Assembly: GCF_000715075.1 (NCBI RefSeq)
Contig: NC_134103.1
Coordinates: 54,614,730 to 54,678,729, forward strand
Length of the DNA stretch: 64,000 bases
DNA from: Nicotiana tabacum
Taxonomy: Eukaryota; Streptophyta; Magnoliopsida; Solanales; Solanaceae
Direction: 5' to 3'
Shown here: piece by piece, positions 36,501 through 48,426 of the stretch
Position numbering within the stretch: the stretch's first letter is position 1
Layout of the letters: each line of letters opens with the position of its first letter
Notes under the pieces: generated by a model
Seen by the model: only the letters and a program-made list of their open reading frames with translations
Database searches by the model: none
Told to the model about the DNA's origin: nothing
Made by a program: the position numbers and the translations under genes

Positions 36501-37883
36501 CTATAACGGCTCAATGATAGAGCCAGTTAGAAGAATACCAGCCTCATAAGAAGTCAGTATGAAGCTCCCACCAGATTGTGTATGCGCCAGAGGTGCAAGT
36601 ATTATAATAGAGCTTCAAGTTGTGGGTGTGAATCATACCTATGTGGAAGGGGGGTTATGAAAGAGATAGAAGATACGATGAGAGATTTTAAGGTAAGTAA
36701 CGTAAAGGTGAATAACATACGAGATACTCAGGAGCAGAAGGTTGTGAATAATCCATTCTTCAGATAGAGGGCTAGAAGTGTTGGGATTCAGTATCCAAGA
36801 ATGATAGCGGTGTCATTAGTGGCATATCTTCCAGCATATGGTTTCTAGGTATCGAGAGGTCTAGTTAAAAGAGTAAAGAAGACTTTGAGATGATGTGATG
36901 TCTCGCTTGGTGTTCCAAAAATAACATAAGAAAATCTATGGTGCAAGCAAGTTGAAGGAAGGTTGCGAGTAGTGTAAATAGATATGTGTAGATCACAAGC
37001 TAAAGTATGGTAGAGCGACAAGGTTTTAGGAAGATATGAGTAAGGACAAAGAAAGACAAGTGAGAAGGTGACGAGAATGGATAAGTCCTCGGGATTAAGC
37101 CCATGAAAACAAGAGAGCTAATGGTTTCTCTAAGTTATAGAAAGTTTAGTATAGCGTGAATGAACTCAAAGGAGTTTAGTTTAGAAGAGATGGAATGATG
37201 CCCTGGTAGTAGAATAAGGGTGTAATTGTGATAGATAAAGGATGACGTTGGGCCTTTGATTGAGTAATGATTGAAAAAAAAAGAGGGGGATTTCATGAAT
37301 TGTAGAGGATTAAAATACCCATGTAAGGTGAATCACATTGGGATAAGCAACGAGACTAACCTTGAGTTTGGTAGCAGACCTCAGTAATGATAAATCGAAG
37401 TAAGAATTATGGTATAGTATGACCTACCTAGATGCAGTAAAGTCATACGGATAGATAATCGGGTCTACAAAATAAGATATAGCAATATTCGTTAGTTCGA
37501 CAAAGTACCGAGCGAAGAACTTCAGTACACCTATAGATGCCCAGAGTGACATCTTGTCAATTTCTGTATATGTTCCCAAAGTGACGCCTAGAGATTGGCT
37601 AAAAGCTGGAGAGAAGAGTCGCATAGGCGCAAATACAAGGAAAACATTGTACATGCTGCATGACAGAATGTAGCAAAAGTTACGAGATTGGAAGAATTCC
37701 GACCACAGGCCGTGGTGTGAGAAAGCGGCCTAAATAGGGGGAATGCCCTGACCTTTGAATTTATTCACAGAACAGCTGCCTAGATGGCAAAAAGAGTACT
37801 AAAGTATTCGAAAGACATAAGTTATGAAAATGATAAGTGCATCAGTTAACATTCGAGGGCGAATGTTCCAAAGGGGGGAATGA
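33531..37883 (+). mobile_element. Non-coding internal region of X2
   Basis: 4353 bp, collinear with X1 (19956-24629) and inverted X3 (41644-46256). No gag or pol. Relative to X1 it lacks about 260 bp near 37343, where X1 has two 'gggat' words at either end of the missing piece (near 23811 and 24071), which suggests a deletion by short-repeat recombination. It retains the internal AAAGGGGGGAAT at 35093. Confidence 0.8.
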
Positions 37884-39720
37884 TATTACACCACATATTT
37901 TCGTACGTGAAAGTACGCCATAAGTAAATTGATGAAAGCTCGGAAATGAGATGTTACATCCCGCATTTTCGTACGTTAAAGTTTCGTCGTAAGTTAATCG
38001 ACGTAAGCACGGGAATGAGATTATTTTGAGATTATAAGTATTATACTATTTCAAACAAGTGATAAGTAAATTTGTGAAGGTGAGAGGGTAAGCAAATCGA
38101 AGAAAATGAGTTTCGTCGAAGTTTGATATTTTGAGATAAAATACTGTCCAAGCTATAATACCCCGTATTTATGGACTAGTGCCATACAAGGTACCACATG
38201 ACCATGATAGTAAGGTGTATAAAGTATGTTAAAAGTGGGTAGTATTTTAAGTAATTTGAGATAATTCTTAATTATGTGGATAATTAATTAAAGTCAAAGA
38301 GACGTCAGAGTGGGAAGTTAACAAATTAATTAGAAGTTTGTGGATAATTAATTAAGTAAGAATTTTGGATAAATACTAGGGGACAACATCCACGTGGGAG
38401 TATGGAAATTTGGCAGAAAATGTCATCTATTCATAACCTTAAGAAGGTGGTGGCAACATTAAAGATATATATATATATATGCACATTTATCTCATTTGGT
38501 TGAAGAATGCTATCAAGAAGGCAAAACAATTGTACGACCTCTATGGATTCCTTTACTTATAGTAAGCAAAGTCCCATCCCTAATTAGTGATATTGTTCAT
38601 AAGTCTTAAATTGGGATGCTAAGATTTGCTTAGTAACGGATGGATCTCAAACAATTCATATGAAACTGCATAATACAATAGCAGCATGAAATTGCGATTC
38701 TAAGGGAGTACGGTGCAATCTTTCTCCAGGATATCATACGGATTTTTCCCTACTTCGATCAGTTGTTACGTGATTTGTCGCAATTGATGTGTGTTAGAGG
38801 GATTATCAAGAGAATCAGCTCAGGTATGTTAAGGCTATCCCTTCTTGCTTTTTGGCATGATCCGTACGATACAAACGAAACGAGCAAATGCACAACTTTC
38901 ATAAATGACTCTATTCGTAGAAGTATTAGAGATGCCTACATTCTTGATTCCCCATGTGAATTATTATTATATCTTCTGTTCATGGGTCTTGGAAAATACG
39001 TAAGTTGATAAAGTTTATTTCATGACATTAATCAAAGGCATAATGGCCTTATGACGTTCCAAGAGATTTTATTGACGTACTTCTTATACATTTCATGCAT
39101 TTATATATGTACATTGACCCATGAACAGATGGCATTATATATGCGTATATTATATGTATATGGGATATGGGAAAAGGTTATAGCGTTATATACGCACCAC
39201 CACCTGATCAGCTGGTATACGTTGATGATTTGCCCACAGTGGCCGAGATGATATGATGGGATGCCCTCAGAGGCTTGATGATGTTATGAACGCATATACC
39301 TATGCATGGTATGACATTTATACGCATATGCATGACATTATAAATATGAAATGATTCACAGAGCTATTCAGAATTACATGTTGAGTCTTTTACTGCATGT
39401 TTCTCTATGTCTTTTATTTACTGATTTTTATTCCTTACATACTCGGTACATTATTTGTACTGACGTACCTTTTGCCTGGGGATGATGTGTTTCATTCCTG
39501 CAGGTCCCGATAGACATGTTGAGAGTCCTCCAAGTAGGGTATCAGCTCAACGAAAGATGTTGGTGCGCTCCATTTGCTCCAGAGTTGCTTATTTGGTCAG
39601 TACGATTTGGACATGTATAGATTAGTATGGCGGGGCCCTGTCCCAGCCTTTATGATATTTATGTACTCTTCGAGGCTTGTAGACAAATGTCATGTATACG
39701 GATACTTGTATGGCCTTGTA
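37884..39720 (+). mobile_element. 3' LTR of X2, left part
   Basis: Begins TATTACACCAC (TG changed to TA) after the tract aaggggggaa. It is collinear with the 5' LTR to 'tatggccttgta', where X3 starts. Includes a short AT repeat at 38468-38482. The rest is at 48174-48426. Confidence 0.82.
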
Positions 39721-41643
39721 TGTCACGATCCAAACCAATGGGCCGCGACGGGCACACGGTGCCTTACTCAACCGATTACCAATATAACATATCTTTTTGT
39801 ATCATACTATCATAGATAACTGAGCCGGAGGGGCTGCCGTGAGATAAGTAGAATACCACATGAAATATCAACTTATGAATAAGTCATACGGGCCTATAAG
39901 ACCAAAATATCCACTCGTACACTGAACATAGGCCGACAAGGCCATACAATCTTTTACGTACATGACATCTGTCTATAAGCCTCTAAGAATACATAATTGT
40001 CATAAAGGTCGGGACAGAGCCTCGCCATACCAAACAATACACGTCTAAATCATACTGACCAAACAAGCAACTCCGAAGCAAATGGAGCGCACCAACATCT
40101 TCTGCTGAGCTGATAGCCTACTTGGAGGACTCTCGACCTATCTATCGGGACCTACGGGCATGTAACGCAGCTTCCCCGGGCAAAAGGGACGTCAGTACAA
40201 ATAATGTACCGAGCATGTGAGGCAATATACGGAAAGTTGAAACTGAACTGATAATATAATAACTGAAAGTAACTGGAAGTCAAAGATAATCCGAAGATAT
40301 ACTCACCTGCTGATGCTGACTCAACTCTCTCAATATAGTAAGTAAAATAGTTGTCTGGCCCTATAAGGCTCGGTATATATATATAACTGCTCTGCCGTAG
40401 TAGGCTCGTTCATAGGCGCTCGGCCATACTAGGCTCTATATCTCGGCCAACTAGGCTCGCTCATAGGCGCTCGGCCACAGCAAGCACGGTATATAACTTA
40501 CTATCTGATCAGAGGTTGCCCAATAGGGGCCTGCCCATTGATTATAGCTTGATGGTAATGAAAATATTGTAATACTATATATATATAGGCTCTCTGCTCT
40601 CTTGACTGGAAGAAGACAATACTCAATTAAATATGAAGTCCCGATAAGGAGAATACTGTAATTTATGAGACTAGGATAATGTATATAAATTCGGGAGTAT
40701 GAACTTCTCTTTATGCCTCGTTATTAAACAGATGTAATTACGAGATCATGCTAAAATGAAGGAAAGGTTTGGCCTTAACATACCTGAATCGATTCTCTTT
40801 TGCGAAAATACGTAACGGCGGATCGAAGTAGGAAAAAATTCGTATGATATTCTTGAGAAAGATTGTACCGGGCTTTCTTTGAATTAGCATTTCATGTTGG
40901 ACCTTGTAGCATTTCAGAGAATTTCACGTTGGACCTTGTAGCATCATCCCTTCAGAATTTCATGTTGGACCTTGTAGCATTTCACGTTGGACATTGTCAT
41001 TTCTCTTTAATAATGTAGGAAGATGGTTCCTTTTATCAAAGAGAGTGGGGCCCACTTTGTATGGTGACTAAGCCAACTAAGCTCACTAATTTGCCACCTT
41101 AAAGTGTGACTTAAGAGTCACTTATTACCTACTCCCTTGGCTGCCACGTTGAGGCATTTTAAGCTTACCCATAATTTTAATTAATTATCCACTAATCTCT
41201 TGATGAACTTGTTAATCTCCCACTAACCAATAATTACCCAATTATCCACAATCAAGAATTATCTCAAGTTACTCAAAATACTACTTACTTTTAACACGCT
41301 TTATACATCTTGCTATCATGGTCATGTGGTACCTTGTATGTCATTAGTCCATAAATACGGAGTATTATAGCTCGTACCATATTTTATCTCAAAATGTCAA
41401 ACTTTGACGAAACTCATTTTCTTTGATTTTCTTACCCTCTCACCTTCACGAAATTACTTATCACTTTTTTGAAATAGCATAATACTTAAAATTCCAAAAT
41501 AATCTCATTCCCGAACTTACGTCGATTAACTTACGACAAAAATTTAACGTACAAAAATGCGGGATGTAACATCTCATTTCCGAGCTTTCACCAATTTATT
41601 TATGGCGTACTTTCATGTAAAAAAATAATTATGGGGTGTAACA
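39721..41643 (-). mobile_element. 3' LTR of X3
   Basis: 1923 bp. On the minus strand it opens TGTTACACCCC and ends GGATCGTGACA. Contains four copies of a word read on the plus strand as 'ttcacgttggaccttgtagc' (40890-41000), the two-copy 50-bp repeat (40380-40510) and the conserved box at 40180-40223. Confidence 0.85.
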
Positions 41644-44600
41644 TTATTCCCCCCTTTGGAACATCCGTCCTTGAATGTTGACTGATGCACTTATCATTCT
41701 CATAACCCATAGCTCTTGCAAATATTGTAGTACTCCTCTTGCCATCTAGGCAACTGTTCTGCGAATGAATCCCAAAGGCCAGGGCATTCCCCCTTTAGGA
41801 CTCTTTCTCACACCACGACTCGTGGTCAGAATCCTTCCAGTCTTGTAACTGTTGCTACCTTTTATCATCCAGCATGTACGACTCTGACTTTGTAAGTGCG
41901 CCTATGTGACTCCTCTCTTCTTCTTCCTCCAGCTTTTAGCCAATCTCTAGACCACTTTGTAAACATATACAGAGCTCAATAAGATGTTCCTCTGGGCATC
42001 TATAAGTATACTGAAGTTCTTCGCTCGGTACTTTGTTGAACTTACAAATATTACTATATCTTATTTCATAGATCCGTTTATCCATCTGTATGACTTTACT
42101 GCTCTAGGTAGGTCATACTATACCATAACTTTTACTTCGATTAATTATTACTGAGGTCTGCTACCAAACTCCAGATTACTCTCGTTGCTTATCCTATATG
42201 CATAAAGCTAAGTCTTTTAATGCTTCTTCATTACTAATCATCTTAAGACTGATGGCCTAATCTCGTCTCGTACTTTGTATCTTTTATCCATCCATTGTCG
42301 ATTCACCTCAATGTTGATCTTACAATCTTCCATTGATAACTTAAAACTTCTTACGTAATACATTGCCGCTAGGGCTTATGTTGCATCGAGGAATATTTGA
42401 AGTGATTTTCCTGATCCACTTAGGGGCGATACTGTACTTCAATAATCGTATTTTATAATATCCCAATGCGATTCACCTTACATGGGTATTTTAATCCCGT
42501 ACAATTCATGAAATCCTCTTCAAGTCATTACTCAATCGAAGGCCCAAACGTCATCCTTTATCTATCACAATCACACCCTCATTCTACTACCAGGGCAGCA
42601 TTCCATCTCTTCTAAATGCTACTAGTCTTAGACTCCTTTGAGTTCATTCAGGCTATACTGAGCTTTCTATATCTTAGAGAAACCATCATCTCTCTTGTTT
42701 TCACTAGCTTAATCCCTAGGACTTATCCATACTTGCCCTTTCTTATCCTTACTCCTGTCTTCCTAAAACCTTATCGCTTTACCATACTTTAGCTTGCGAC
42801 CTACACATATCTATTTATATTGTTCGCAACCTTCCTTCAACTTGCTTGCACAATAGATTTCCTTATGTTATTCTGGAACATCAAGCGAGACATCACATCG
42901 TTTCTAACTCTTCTTTACTCTCGTAACTGGACTTCTCGGTACCTAGGAATCATCGACTGGAAGATATGTCACTGACGATGTCGCTATCATTCCTGGATAC
43001 TGAATCCCCGTGCTTCTAGCCTTCTATCCATAGTACGGACTATTCCCAACCTTCTTCATTTAAGTATCTCGTACGTTGTTCACTTTTACCTTACTTACCT
43101 TAAAATCTCGCATCACATCTTCTATCTCTTTCATGACCTCCCTTTCATATAGGTATAATTCATATCCACAACTTGAAGCTCTATTATAATACTTGCACAT
43201 CTGGTGTATACACAATCCGGTGGGAGCTTCATACTGACTTCTTATAAGGCTGGTACTTTTCTGACTGGATTTATCGTAGAGCCGTTATAGAATATGGCTA
43301 ATGTACTATCTCTCTTATATTTAAGAGTGATCCTGCAATGTTCTCAATCACGAGGTCTAAAATTTTCTTGGTCCAATAATCAGACTCCTGATTTACTGAG
43401 TTGATGTAACTCTTTAGTTTCTTCTTCCTTCTAATTAGCCTTTATGTAGGCTTAAACTATCTTCCGATATGCGGCTCCTGGGATTAGTTATTACTTTAGC
43501 CTTTCATGGGTGTTATGGACTATCCATGACACAATCTTCTAACAATTCAATCCTTTGTCTATGCCCTGGGCTCAATTCTTTCTTTTACTTATACTGGAGT
43601 CTTCTACGGCTGTATGATTGTCATATATATGCTACACAGATAATAATCCGAAATATTACGTGCATTCATAACGTAACTCACTCTGGATCACTGATCGAAT
43701 AATTTCTTTCGTTCCTTCTCCACTTTCTTTAAATGTAAGCAATTACTTTTTCTGGTCGTTTTGCCACTTGTTGCATGTATACTTGGCTTATCTTAGTTCT
43801 CCCGCATGCCAAAATTTTCGTGCAACACATATGATCTCGAATATTACTTTTGATTTTTCTTCCCGTTACTTAGCCACGGTAGGTGCCACTTCTTATGGAG
43901 TGCATACAATGTTGTTGTGAGACTGTTGTTATAAGACTATTTCCTCCTTAGGTTACTGAGCTTAGGTTGAAGCCTTCTTCCTTACTTCCTCAGCTAGTCT
44001 TTCATTGTAGTATTTAGGGAGGATCCTCTGATTCTTGTAAAGATGTGAGCTTATCACATCGTATACCCGATGGAATTTTTGATGTCCTCCCTCGCCTATA
44101 ATTACCCGTAGTTACTTACCTCCACGCCCTTGTGCTTGTAGGGTTGCTTGTGAACTGATATTTTGACTGTCTTCCCAGTGGGACTCTCTTTTATTTCTAT
44201 AACACTCATACGGTACCTTTACTACCCCAACTCCTATCTGAATATTTCTCAAGGATCACGATGTCGTATCTGCGAGACTGAATTCCCCATGTTGGGGTTC
44301 ACTATGTTCATCTTGCATAATCTGTTGATTTGTCTGTGTCCTCTTGTTTAGCCATAACTAGGCTCTTCCTGGATCAACTACTAACTACTCGTTGGCCGAT
44401 TCTCATATCAATATTCCGCGTAATCTTCTTGGGTTATCTCCTTTATCTTAACTTACGTCTCGCACATGCTCCTTATCTATTAATAACATCTTGGGTAGGA
44501 ACCCTTACTTCCTCTCCTTGATGTCGTGCTTGCATAATGTTCTAGAATCATAGCATACCTATAGGATTTGAATGAGTACAATCTCATCCCTTTCTCATTT

Positions 44601-46256
44601 TTATCGCATTCTTCCTTTACCATTTCATAGTTACTAGAACCACTTAATTCTGACTTACTGCCACATCACACCATATTCCCCCCTTTAGGGGAGCACTAAG
44701 ATTTAGTGCTACGATGATCTACGTATAGATGTTTTACCTTTTCATCTTTGGCATCTTTTCACATCATCGATGATCCTTACTCGCCTCGCGGTAATCCTTC
44801 TGTACCAAGGATAATGAAATTCCTCACTCGCGAGGGTGACACTTAGTGTAACCGTACATACAGTCCCTTAAGCTTAACTTTGCTCACCTTGCTTTCTTTA
44901 GGGAAGCGTCTTCCTGAATGACCTTTAAAGGGTATTCTTCTGTCCCCCATTCTATTATCGCCAAGACGCAATCTCTGAAATTCTCATGATGTCGACTATT
45001 ACTCGGTCCCTAGTTCATGTTTAGTTTATCTTGTTCATCAGTCCATACTGATTTCTATTACTCTGGGGTCTAACTTTTCCTTCCAGTAGTCGCATTGGAG
45101 TCACAAACTTATTTCTCGAAATGAGGATATGACTTTATGGCCTATACTCTTTTGTTGTCTCAAGGCCTGTCACCTCTCGTCCTTTCCTTTACTTGACTGA
45201 CTCTGTAATATTGTCATTTTTTTTATCTACCGTTGTCATCCAGGTATCACATCTTACTCATAATGTTTCATTAACTCTCTTCTTATTTTTCGCTAACATT
45301 TATGTCTACCACTTTATTCTGAAAACTCGAACAAGACATTCTTTTGCTTTTAGCTCCCCTTGCTCCATCTATTGGCTCTTTGGGTTGTCTAACATTCTTT
45401 CTCCACTAGGGAACAGAGCTACACTAAGGTAATATAACCCTTCAAGGCTTTCAGTGCCTATCTTTGTAGTATTCATATCTAGCTGTACCATTTTAGAGTG
45501 AACCATCTGGGTGTCTCCCAAGGAGATCTATTAGCACATTTGTAATATCCTTCGGAAGTACCAACTAACACAAACAATCCATTCACCATTTTGGGTTACT
45601 CTAATATCAGCCAGATCTTGATATCCCGTCCTTTTCTTAAACTACACCTGCTAGCCCCCAATAGGGTATAACTGATGGGTGTGGATTATACATACCTCTG
45701 TTATTGTTGAAGGTAACTCAAAAGGCTTATATTCCTCTGCCTGAATTGTAAATACTAATAATCATCATTAGCTGGGCGCCTCGTACCCTTCTTCCTCTTG
45801 CTTCTTTTACTTGTTGAAACTTGTATCTATCTTCTGAATCTCTCATTGCCTTTCACCATAGGGGTGGATAGATATTCCTGCCTTAAGGCTCCTTATCAAA
45901 AGGCTTACACGTCTTAGTACACATATGATCTGCTGAAGACCTTACATTTATCCATCATAAGCATCATGCAAAATTGAGTTCCTCTGACTCAACACTTTTA
46001 TAGCCACATGCAATCTCTTGCCAACCGTCTTTCTAGATGTAGGCATCGTCGTATTATGAATAAGATAGAGTTTAGGAAATTGAGTTCCTACAACTGAGCT
46101 CTACCACACGATCTAGAGTAAGAAGAAAGAGTGACAGTCCTAAATGCCCTGTAGCCTCCTACTTATAAGTGTAGTGCACAACACACCCATAAACAAAACT
46201 CTACTAGACACGGCTTGTAGACTCCCTAGGGTAGAACTGCTCTGATACCACTCTTG
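41644..46256 (-). mobile_element. Non-coding internal region of X3
   Basis: 4613 bp. On the minus strand the landmarks match X1 in order: primer site, 'tagagtttaggaaattgag' zone, internal AAAGGGGGGAAT at 44675-44686, second one at 41786-41797, then the true tract at 41645. ORFs of 60-80 codons here are not conserved as proteins in the X1 and X2 equivalents. Confidence 0.8.
46241..46252 (-). promoter_or_regulatory. Primer binding site of X3
   Basis: Plus-strand gctctgatacca, complement of TGGTATCAGAGC, four bases from the LTR edge at 46257. Confidence 0.9.
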
Positions 46257-48173
46257 TCACAACCCAAACCGATGGGCCGCGACGGGCACCCGGTGCCTTA
46301 CTCAACCGAGTACCAACATAACGTATCTTTTTGTATCATACTATCACAGATAACTGAGTCGGAGGGGCTGCCCTGAGATAAGTAGAATACCACATAAAAT
46401 ATCAACTTATGCATAAGACATACGAGCCTATAAGACCAAAATAACCACTCGTACACTGAACATAGGCCGACAAGGCCATACAATCTTTTACGTACATGAC
46501 ATCTGTCTATAAGCCTCTAAGAATACATAATTGTCATAAAGGTTGGGACAGAGCCCCGCCATACCAAACAATACACGTCTAAATCATACTGACCAAACAA
46601 GCAACTCCGAAACAAATAGAGCGCACAAACATCTTCCGCTGAGCTGATAGCCTACTTGGAGGACTCTCGACCTATCTATCGGGACCTGCAGGCATGAAAC
46701 GCAGCATCCCCAGGCAAAAGGGACGTCAGTATAAATAATGTACCGAGCATGTGAGGTGATATACTGAAAGCTGAAACTGACCTGATAATATAATAACTGA
46801 AAGTAATTGGGAGTCAAAGATAATCTAAAGATATACTCACCTACTGATACTGACTCAACTCTCTCAATATAGTAAGTAAAATAGTTGTCCGGCCCTATAA
46901 GGCTCGGTAAATAAATAAATGCTCTGCCGTAGTAGGCTCGCTCATAGGTGCTCGGCCATACTAGGCTCTGTATCTCGGCCAACTAGGCTCGCTCATAGGC
47001 GCTCGGCCACAGAAGGCTCGGTATATAACTTACCATCTAATTAGAAGTTGCCCAATAGGGGCCTACTCATCAATTATAGCTCGATGGTAATGAAAATACT
47101 GTAATACTATATATATAGTCTCTCTTCTCTCTTGACTGGAAGAAGACAATACTCAATTAAATATGAAGTCCCGATAAGGAGAATACTGTAATTTATGAGA
47201 CTAGGATAATGTATATAAATTCGGGAGTATGAACTTCTCTTTATGCCTCGTTATCAAACAAATGTAATTATGAGATCATGCCAAAATAAAGGAAAGATTT
47301 GGCCTTAACATACTTGAACCGATTCTATTTTGTGAAAATACGTAACGGCGGATCGAAGTAGGGAAAAATCCGTATGATATTCTTAAGAAAGATTATACCG
47401 GGCTTTCTTTGAATTAGCATTTCACGTTGGACCTTGTAGCATTTCAGAGAATTTCACGTTGGACCTTGTAGCATCATCCCTCCAGAATTTCATGTTGGAC
47501 CTTGTAGCATTTCACATTGGACATTGTCATTTCTCTTTAATAATGTAGGAAGATGGTTCCTTTTATCAAAGAGAGTGGGCCCCACTTTGTATGGTGACTA
47601 AGCCAACTAAGCTCACTAATTTGCCACCTTAAAGTGTGACTTAAGAGTCACTTATTACCTACTCCCTTGGCTGCCACGTTGAGGCATTTTAAGCTTACCC
47701 ATAATTTTAATTAATTATCCACTAATCTCTTGATTAACTTATTAATCTCTCACTAATCAATAATTACCCAATTATCCATAATCAAGAATTATCTCAAGTT
47801 ACTCAAAATACTACTCACTTTTAACACACTTTATTCATCTTGCTATCATGGTCATGTGGTACCTTGTATGGCATTAGTCCATAAATACGGGGTATTATAG
47901 CTCGGACCATATTTTATCCCAAAATGTCAAACTTTGACGAAACTCATTTTGTTTGATTTGCTTACCCTCTCACCTTCACGAAATTACTTATCACTTGTTT
48001 GAAATAGCATAATACTTAAAATTCCAAAATAATCTCATTCCCGAACTTACGTCGATTAACTTACGACGAAACTTTAACGTATAAAAATGCGGGATGTAAC
48101 ATCTCATTTCCGAACTTTCACCAATTTATTTATGGCGTACTTTCACGTACAAAAAATATTATGGGGTATAACA
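46257..48173 (-). mobile_element. 5' LTR of X3
   Basis: 1917 bp, matching 39721-41643 along its whole length. Opens TGTTATACCCC on the minus strand. Contains four copies of the 'cacgttggaccttgtagca' word (47420-47530). A 132-codon ORF at 46982-46584 crosses the 50-bp repeat and the conserved box; it has no known motif and a counterpart only where the LTR itself is conserved. Confidence 0.85.
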
Positions 48174-48426
48174 TTGTCGGCCTATGTTTTGAGTATATTA
48201 AGAATCATGCCGGCCTTATAGGCTTGTACGTCATATGTATAAGTCGGTATATCAAGTTGGGTCACCTTATATTGAGTATTCTCTCATGCTTTATTCAAGT
48301 CATCTCATGACAGCCTTTCTGGTTCATTTACCTATAGTAGTATGATACGAAAAGATATGTTTCATCGGTACTCAGTTGAGTAAGGTACCGGGTGCCCGTC
48401 GCGGCCCATCGGTTTGGGTCGTGACA
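48174..48426 (+). mobile_element. 3' LTR of X2, right part
   Basis: Resumes at 'ttgtcggcctatgttttgag' after X3 and ends 'cggtttgggtcgtgaca'. Matches 33280-33530 of the 5' LTR. Confidence 0.85.

Larger units (their letters stand above)
39721..48173 (-). mobile_element. LARD-like element X3, complete, minus strand
   Basis: 8453 bp with LTRs 39721-41643 (3' LTR in its own orientation) and 46257-48173 (5' LTR), primer site at 46241-46252 and polypurine tract at 41645-41655. It inserted into the 3' LTR of X2. Target duplication is ttgta/ttgtc against ttgtc in the unbroken LTR of X2, so the left copy has one mutation. By eye over about 235 aligned bases (40601 and 47140 onward) the two LTRs differ at roughly a dozen positions. 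The 4.6-kb internal region is non-coding and collinear with X1. Confidence 0.88.
31481..48426 (+). mobile_element. LARD-like element X2, interrupted by X3
   Basis: Plus-strand element with 5' LTR 31481-33530 (first about 20 bp lost), primer site TGGTATCAGAGC at 33535-33546, non-coding internal region 33531-37883, polypurine tract at 37870-37880 and a 3' LTR 37884-39720 that continues at 48174-48426. Its LTR middle differs from X1 and X3, so X2 is a separate subfamily. Flanks differ on the two sides (LTR C on the left, Y internal on the right), so a deletion took the left flank along with the LTR start. Confidence 0.8.

Noticed and set aside
32338..39008. Similar ORFs of 77-81 codons at 32338-32571 and 38763-39008
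   Set aside because: They look conserved as a pair, but they lie at the same place in the two LTRs of X2, so shared ancestry of the LTR explains it. No known motif, and X1 and X3 lack the frame.
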